This document shows, piece after piece, positions 57,621-64,000 of a stretch of DNA of 64,000 nucleotides. The stretch is from Icerya purchasi. Its lineage: Eukaryota > Arthropoda > Insecta > Hemiptera > Monophlebidae. The position numbers and the translations under genes were made by a program. The stretch's first letter is position 1, and the number at the start of each line of letters is the position of its first letter. The notes beneath the pieces were generated by a model. It made no database searches. It saw nothing but the letters and a program-made list of their open reading frames with translations, and was not told the origin of the DNA. Location: assembly GCA_039619475.1 (NCBI GenBank), contig CM077115.1, positions 552,256,826 to 552,320,825 of the forward strand. Direction: 5' to 3'.

Positions 57621-57929
57621 AATACTGTATAATTTGATTTTTCTACGTAGTCCAAAAGCTTTTCTATTACTTTATATACATGAATTACCTTTATTTTTCT
57701 TAAAAAGTCTAATGTGTTTTATCAACGATGATCCTTATCGCTATATCGTTTACTGTACGTTATCATTTTTACTTGTGCAGGTAAAATGATGTTATAAATC
57801 CTCGAGAAACCAAGTCCCCAAACACAGATTCTTGTAATATTCTTGTGACTATAGGGCATTTTTTATAATAGTTTATCATTTTTTAATATGATGATGTTCG
57901 GTTATAATACCGGTTTAATATATTTTTAA

Positions 57930-58030
57930 TAAATTATTGTCCAATCCAAAGTCCTCGAGTAATTGCAGCAATTTATTCCACCCGATGTCATCAAACGCCT
58001 TAGTAGTAGTAACGTCATTTAAAATAGATC
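57930..58030 (-). pseudogene. LINE RT 'KAFD' fragment, out of order
   Basis: The minus strand reads TKAFDDIGWNKLLQLLEDFG, the RT motif A region with the catalytic Asp. In an intact RT it lies downstream of the GFRK block, but here it lies upstream of it on the same strand. The pieces are therefore rearranged or come from two copies. Confidence 0.68.
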
Positions 58031-59059
58031 TTTTTATTTATTTAATTTCCTCGTCTCGGTTTACAATATGTCGCCTTTTCCGCCGGCATATTGCCCGAGT
58101 GCGGAAATATGAAAACGAATCTTGAAAATGAACCGTGCACCACCGGGGGAGGGGTTATTCGACTATCGGAAAGTCGCGATGACAACAAGTATCATCCTTT
58201 AAGGATGCCGGGAAATTCGGATTTATCCGTCCGGCAATCTCTCGGCGATGGCGAAATAAAAACATAATAAACGAGGTCCGACGTGCTGGACGCCTAGCTG
58301 GGGCGGGTCGATATTTTCGCGCCTAAGTGATAAAAAGATTTAAAATGGAGAGGAAAATGCAGTCAGACGAGAGAACGGTGTAGACGACGCGGCGCGTAAA
58401 CGATATACAGTTGTTGACAGCGAATTCGAATTATGGAGACAATGAAACCAATTTACGTGCGGATTCTTTAAGCGACAACGACACCTCGTTCCGTACAAGT
58501 TGAAGTTGTTCACTTTGAACACCGATACACACCATCGTCAGACATCAGAACTTAGCCCAAGCTCCCGCCGTTTCTCTCAGCCACCATTGTTTAATTATCG
58601 ATCCATCCGTCTCTTTCTATCGCACTGACACATTTTCTTTGCGCTGTCTGTCACCGAATGCGATCATCTGAAATAATAATTTAACCCTTGCTTGTCATCC
58701 TAACCTCTGAACTATTGCACACCGTTCACTCATTATATCATGCACAGCGTCACACTTTACCGTCCACATCCTGCTGTCTCTACTCAAACTAGCTCGCGCT
58801 CCTTTGGGTTAAATCTCTCTAAGCATGTTTCGCTCGTGTCGAAAATTAGACTTTATCAAATATTCGAAACGAATAAACTGTCTGTTCTTCGCCTTGTTCG
58901 TTTTTTTAACACTTTTTATTTTTTTTTAAGTATACCATCTGACCAGATACTGTCAAAGTTAATTTGCAAATATTTAAACTTTCCAGATTTTTATTGATGC
59001 TAGAAAGTATAAAATAAATTTCTAACCTAGATCATTTGTTGATCGCTAATCGCTAATCG
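58031..59059. other. Unassigned spacer with a CpG-rich part
   Basis: 58,130-58,560 is visibly richer in CpG than its surroundings but holds no ORF with recognisable similarity. It may be unique host DNA. Confidence 0.35.
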
Positions 59060-60369
59060 CTGCAGTCAATTTTTATGGAACATTTGATTTAAAAAATACT
59101 ACAAGCGTAATACTCGTACATATAGACGTATTATGAACGCCAAACTTTACGCATATGGTGATGACATCATTGCTCTGGTAATTGAACACCAAGACGTAGA
59201 AATAGCAGAAAGGCTGCTTCAGAAAGACTTTTGAATATGGTTTGCAGATGGGGGTACACGATAAAAAATTATTAATAAATGCCAAAAAATCAAAAGTGAT
59301 GCACGTAAGAACACCGAGTAGATTTAGAAAGTTCGTGCCTAAAATAGTTTTGCACAAGGTAGATTGCCTTCATGGATCGGAAGTATGCCGTTGTGAGCCC
59401 CGTTAGAAACGGCTGATAATTTCAAATACCCGGGAATAACATTCGCCATAAGGCGTTAACTTGGAGAGTTCACATAGATAACATTGCTATGAAAATTAGG
59501 TAATGCCGGCGTTATACAAATTAAAACAAGTTATGAATTACAAAACTACGAGACTGCATTTTGACACTCATTAATAATGACTAGGATTAGATACGGAATC
59601 GAAATTTGGGGGAAGGCAAAAAAAAAAAACGGAATTAAGGAAAAAATTAGTAGGCTACAGGAAAGATGTTTAAAAATAATTTTGTTACCGAATTGGAGAA
59701 GTGCGAATTTTGTAACGAATTCTACTTCGGGTGGGACAATAATAAAGAAATGTCGCCAAAAATGTTTTTTTATTACAGTAAACTTTTAAGGTGTAAAACA
59801 GAAAAAATAAGATTACCGACAAGGGAAAACGTGTATGGGACTAGGAACTATGACAATTTGTGTTACATAAGACCTAAAGGGATTAATAATAAAATTGATA
59901 ATGTTGAAGAGTAAGTTATGAGTCATTTATTAGATAACTTACCGAAGGAATCAAGAGACGAATGCAATTTGAATCATATGGAAAGACAGAATAAAAATAT
60001 GGTTGATTGCGTGGTGCAAGGAATGAGAAATGGTTAGTCGTAGGAAAGGAACAGCGATAAGACGGGTAATTGATACAAAAAATAAATAATTATAAATGAT
60101 GTAATAAAAAAAATAATATATATATATAAAACCTAATGTTTGGTGCTCATGTTCTAGCTGCATTACTTATGGCTTATGTGAAAATATTGTGGTACGATGT
60201 GCGATGGGTATAAATGTTGTGAATTAAAATTAGATATATAAGACGAATATGATGTATTAGATTTAAGATGTATATGATGAATAAACGATATAATTATGTT
60301 GGGAACCCACAGACGGGCAATTGCCTTGTGAGACCCGCAAATTATTTAAAAAAAAAAAAAAAAAAAAAA
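59060..60369 (+). pseudogene. LINE RT C-terminal half and 3' UTR, plus strand
   Basis: Translation gives KLYAYGDDIIALV (active-site loop near 59,148-59,175, with Gly replacing Ala in the YADD position), LLINAKKSKVMHVRTP, an FKYPGITF-like block, then RIRYGIEIWG and LQERCLKIIL (59,577-59,789), and a Cys-containing piece 59,666-59,914. An A-run at 60,348-60,369 after a long UTR could be its tail. Several stops and frameshifts. Confidence 0.7.
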
Positions 60370-60379
60370 GATATTAAAT

Positions 60380-60924
60380 TGTGATTAAGACATTCTTTCT
60401 CTGTCACGCTCTAATCATTATAGACTTTGGACTGACATGTATCCATCTTTATTCTCAAATCGCTTTTCACAGTACCGTCTTATTCAACCGGTTCCTAGTT
60501 TCCTGCCTTGGTTTCAATCTATTCCTACCTGTTGTCGTTCCACTGTTGTTTCCTTAATTAAACTTAGAATCAATCATTCTCTACTCCCCTCTTCTCGCTT
60601 TCGATTCGCTTTGTCCCCTTCTCCTTTCTGCACTCTTCACGCTTTTAAGCCTTCTTGTGTTTATGACTCAAATCACATCCTATTCGAATGTTCTACACTC
60701 TCTAACGAACGCTCCTTTCTTTACGCCCAACTTCTAGTTCTGTTTCTTCCTACTCCCTTTAACGATACCTATATTCTTTCCTTCCCATTGCCTTCAGTTA
60801 TTCCATTGCTGCTGTCCTTTGTCTTTTCCATTTCTGACCGCTTGGCTATTTAGTTATAACTCTTAATTTTTCATGTTGTTGGGTCAAGGCCGCTGGCGCG
60901 CCCAGGGTAGGAAAAAAAAAAAAA
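60380..60924 (+). pseudogene. LINE-A-like C-terminal fragment, plus strand
   Basis: ORF 60,437-60,853 (138 codons) includes VVSLIKLRINHSLLPSSRFR, FALSPSPFCTLHA and CVYDSNHILFECSTLSNERS, matching the LINE-A C-terminus (CDPDHIMFECSSLSSEQS) with clear divergence. An A-run at 60,912-60,924 is the tail. It follows the tail of the previous LINE within 10 bp. Confidence 0.78.
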
Positions 60925-61059
60925 GTGATTATCATTGTTGGCGGTGCAGCTAGGCTGTTTATGAAGGTTCGACGATTCTTAAAAATACTTGTAACATCAT
61001 TTTTAAATACGTAGTTGTTGCAAATAAAAATGTAGTTTATATAACTGCGTACATTAGTA

Positions 61060-61072
61060 CCCCCCCCCCCCC
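61060..61072. repeat. C13 homopolymer
   Basis: Thirteen C's in AT-rich surroundings. The adjoining 60,925-61,166 has no recognised element. Confidence 0.95.
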
Positions 61073-61166
61073 GTATGTTCTTGTAAGTTTACGTGGTGGT
61101 CTGAAAACGAATAAAATTAATAGAATGATTAAACGAGCATAGTACACGCATTGATGTAGGATTGTA

Positions 61167-62488
61167 CGAGGTGTGTTCAAAAAGGACCGAACTTTTAAAA
61201 TTGCGTCCGAACCGCGGAAAATTTGAATTGGCGCGTCATGCTACACCTAGCGGGATTCTTTCGAAGCAAAATGAGACGCTTGTCATACTACGGTAGTTTG
61301 ATCAGCTAGCGAATAGAGAGCGATCAAGTGGACATGCGCAGTCAGCGCTCTGTGAAAAGTAGTGAGAAAAAAGAAATGAAAGAGTTTGTGGAACAACGTT
61401 GGAACATTAAATTTTGCTTCAACATTGGCAAATCTTTTTTTGAATTCATCAAGCCCATAAGGAATAAGCCGTACGCAATGTTACACGCGTGGTTTACGCG
61501 TTTCAGATCATTGACCGACAAAAATGCAAGATCAGGACGATCCTCGACCGCGACAAATGATGTGAACACACTGATGTCGTTTGATCCACGATTCGTGAAA
61601 ATCGTCGTTTAACTGTGCAAGAGGTTCCAGAAGAAGTTGGGATCAGCTTATTGAATCGTGTCACGAAATTTAGACAGAAGAACTTGACATTCATCGCGTC
61701 TCAGCAAGAATCGTGCCACGATTACTGCTCACAAGCGAGCAAAAATAAAACCGTGTCAAAGTTGGCCAAGAATTGCTTCGTCGTGTTAACAGCGACGAAA
61801 ATTTTCTGAAAACAATATCATCACAGGTGACGAAATTTACGGATATGACATTAAAGCGAAGATACAATCGTCATAATGGGTTGGTCAACACATTCGCCAC
61901 GGAGTCCGAAGAAAGCACGCATGGGTGGCTCAAACATGAAGTCCATGTTGATTGTTTTCTTTGACTACCGCGGAAAGTTGTTCGTCAAAGATGATTTGTA
62001 CCTCGCAAGGTCGGGCAGTTAACAAGGAGTTCTACGCGAAAGTTTTAAGGCGATTACGGGAAGATGTGCGAGACGGAAGAGGTCTGAGAACTCAAGAACT
62101 GCGGATTTTGTACCGTGATAACGCACCAAGTCACTCGTCTCTGCTTGTTAGCTAATTTTTGGCCAATAACGGAACAGCCCCGTTCTTGTCTATCTTCTCT
62201 TCTCTCCAGATACAGCTCCAGCAGACTTTTTCCTATTTCTGAAACTAAAATACACCCGGAAAGGACATCGCTTTCAAAGTGTAGAAGAAATTCAAGAGAA
62301 ATCGCAGACACAGCTACGAGAAATCACACCAAACGAGTTCCGACGAGGAGCACAATGGAAAAAACGATGGGATCGGTACATAGAGCAAGAAAGAGGGGGA
62401 GTGTACTTTGAAGGAGACAAACGTGTGTAAAATTGTAAACAATAAAGATTTTATGACGAAAGTTCGGTCCTTTTTTGAACAGATCTCG
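61167..62488 (+). mobile_element. Mariner element with both TIRs and TA target duplication
   Basis: The termini CGAGGTGTGTTCAAAAAGGA + CCGAACTTT and, inverted, AAAGTTCGGTCCTTTTTTGA + ACAGATCTCG match over about 30 bp, flanked by TA at 61,165-61,166 and 62,489-62,490. The 1,322-bp length is that of a complete mariner. The transposase inside is broken, so this copy could only move with enzyme from elsewhere. Confidence 0.92.
61370..62430 (+). pseudogene. Mariner transposase (DD34D type), broken
   Basis: Frame-shifted translation shows the N-terminal HTH (FVEQRWNIKFCFNIGKS; ARSGRSS), VQEVPEEVGIS, VTKFTDMTLKR-adjacent 'TGDEIYGYD' (first Asp, ~61,830), STHGWLKHE, LYRDNAPSHSSLL (second Asp, ~62,110), and 'PDTAPADFFLFLKLK' (third Asp, ~62,215-62,260). 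It ends WKKRWDRYIEQERGGVYFEG. The stops at 61,610 and 62,153 and at least five frameshifts abolish it. Confidence 0.88.
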
Positions 62489-62490
62489 TA

Positions 62491-64000
62491 TAGACATACA
62501 CACTTGGGATTGATTGCGGTTCAATCTCAATGATAAGCGATTACAATCAGTTCTAAACGTTGTCTTGCCGGTTACCTACAGAATATTGCGATGAACGTTA
62601 AATCTGTTTAACAAGAATGTACACAAATACCTCTAGGTACAGCGGTCAGAATCCAATCATGTTCTTATAATCCCTTATATATACATTGCATAAATGTATC
62701 AGTTAAAAGCGCCTTCATGTTTTACCTGTACGAATAAACATATCCTTCCGCAAGGTGATACCTTACTGATTATTTATTATTGTTACTATTGTTTTTATAC
62801 AAGACCAAATAGGTGTGATTTTTTTCTTCTAATCTATTAGTTGTGTTTAAGATTATTATTATAATGTTTCGTACCTCTTCATTGTAAGTTTGCCATTCCG
62901 ATAATGAACGGAATCACTTTTAAAATGTTCTTCATCAAGTTCCTATTCGTTAATGCATTGCTTTTTTCAGCCTTTTTCAAATTGCATCGTAATAATCAGT
63001 CATGCAATATTTTCTTTGCTCCTTTTTTCCATTCTTTTCCTTTTTCTTTTATAATTAAACCGGATTCATTATTGGCGCGTTTCGAATTTATTTGTATTTC
63101 AGTACTCTGTAATGTGGTAAAGAAGCATTCGTACATGATATAATACAACTTTATTGACCTACTACAAAAGATTTAAATGTAATTTGCCATTATTCCATTC
63201 CATAAATATTCTCGTCCAACTGTGACAGGGCACTAGATGGTTTCTTGTTCAGATTTACATGTTCTATATTTCGAAATTTTTGTTCCTTTCTTCTCATCGT
63301 TCTTTTATCTTTGTAATAATTGGTTGATGTTGTTTTATCCAGCTTCCTCCGGATCACCTTTTTTATCTTTATTTTGTATGTTCCTATTTCGATTCGTTCA
63401 CTAATTTACAAAAAGGTCCATACATGTCCCTAATTATTTCCATGAATCTCAGTGTGGCTTGGAATCAGTTTAAAGTTCATTCTGTACACATCATACGTGT
63501 ACAAACCGTTTAATGTTCACTCCTTATGATATTAAAAACGCTTCTTCCTCTAATCCCATATCGGATTATCGAATGTTGCCAATATGTTGAGCGCGTCAGA
63601 GTCCCACTATAGTCAGCCCCCATTAATTATTTTGTATAAATTTATGAATTTTTTTGTATTATTCAATCAACATATTTCTTTTGGCTACATCTCCTACGTT
63701 TGTCCCAGACTCTTCTTCTTCCCTGCATTATCAATCGCACTACGTTATATTTTTTTCATTATTTAACCTAAGTATTATTATAATTTTTCTCGTTATTTCC
63801 TCTTGTAATCTGTTATCACCTTTTATAATCTGTCCTAAACAATTCAATTAATTCACGGTCTGTAATATTAAAAAAAAAATAAATAAATAAATAAGTTTAC
63901 AAAATTTCAGCGTATATTCTCTGCATCCCGTTAAGCTGCACCAAAGATGTTTTTAGCTACGTCTTTCGATTTGCCCCTTAGTTTGAATTAGGATGAAATT
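62491..64000. other. AT-rich spacer with an (AAAT)n tract
   Basis: No recognisable coding similarity. An A-run plus four to five AAAT units at about 63,869-63,894 may be an eroded LINE tail. Confidence 0.4.

Noticed and set aside
63584..63851. Two overlapping 60-65-codon plus-strand ORFs near the window end
   Set aside because: Low-complexity Phe/Ser/Ile-rich translations and no motif on either strand.

Overview
This is eukaryotic, AT-rich DNA from an arthropod, most probably an insect. That rests on the mobile-element mix (mariner/Tc1, piggyBac-like, Helentron and many non-LTR retrotransposon clades), the abundant A/T homopolymers and microsatellites, and the absence of any bacterial-style gene layout. 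I see no convincing single-copy host gene, rRNA gene, functional tRNA gene or CRISPR array. Nearly everything recognisable is the remains of transposable elements, mostly broken by stops and frameshifts, so the window looks like a heterochromatic or gene-desert TE graveyard.

Layout. 1-1,490: a repeat end, then a Helentron-related repeat with an imperfect tandem duplication. 1,940-4,870: plus-strand LINE relic (endonuclease, RT, zinc-motif C-terminus). 8,070-9,965: two minus-strand LINE fragments. 9,990-15,820: mostly unassigned AT-rich DNA with microsatellites. 15,822-19,213: a non-autonomous Helentron-like element holding a 0.77-kb long-TIR element with a mariner-like N-terminal ORF. 19,214-19,640: 'repeat E', present again inverted at 41,092-41,330. 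20,214-25,420: a truncated mariner, LINE pieces and three inverted pieces of 'LINE-A'. 26,800-32,560: the most complete retrotransposon, 'LINE-B' (ORF1 gag-like, endonuclease, RT, RNase H), with three reading-frame lesions. 32,600-38,420: LINE fragments including an R2-like piece, an R1-like piece and two apparent chimeric junctions. 41,973-42,078: a tRNA-derived SINE. 42,880-44,030: pseudogene of an arthropod multicopy family. 46,600-47,390: piggyBac-like relic. 49,382-52,240: a 5'-truncated but nearly open LINE-A copy. 52,357-52,906: a TIR element (MITE). 52,915-60,925: more LINE pieces and a Helentron-type endonuclease domain. 61,167-62,488: a mariner with both ends and TA target duplications but a broken transposase.

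How the parts relate. LINE-A recurs at 23.8-25.4, 34.1-34.5, 49.4-52.2, 52.9-53.2 and 60.4-60.9 kb, in both orientations. LINE-B-like sequence recurs near 28, 36, 38 and 54.4 kb. Repeat D recurs at 21.9, 25.5, 35 and 38.5 kb. None of the transposase or RT genes seen here appears fully functional. The best candidates for something not routine are the permuted and chimeric LINEs, the F/L-I-D-D variant of the RT active site, the 76-nt hairpin in the Helentron, the 43-kb pseudogene family, and repeat E. Clade assignments come from remembered family motifs, not database searches.
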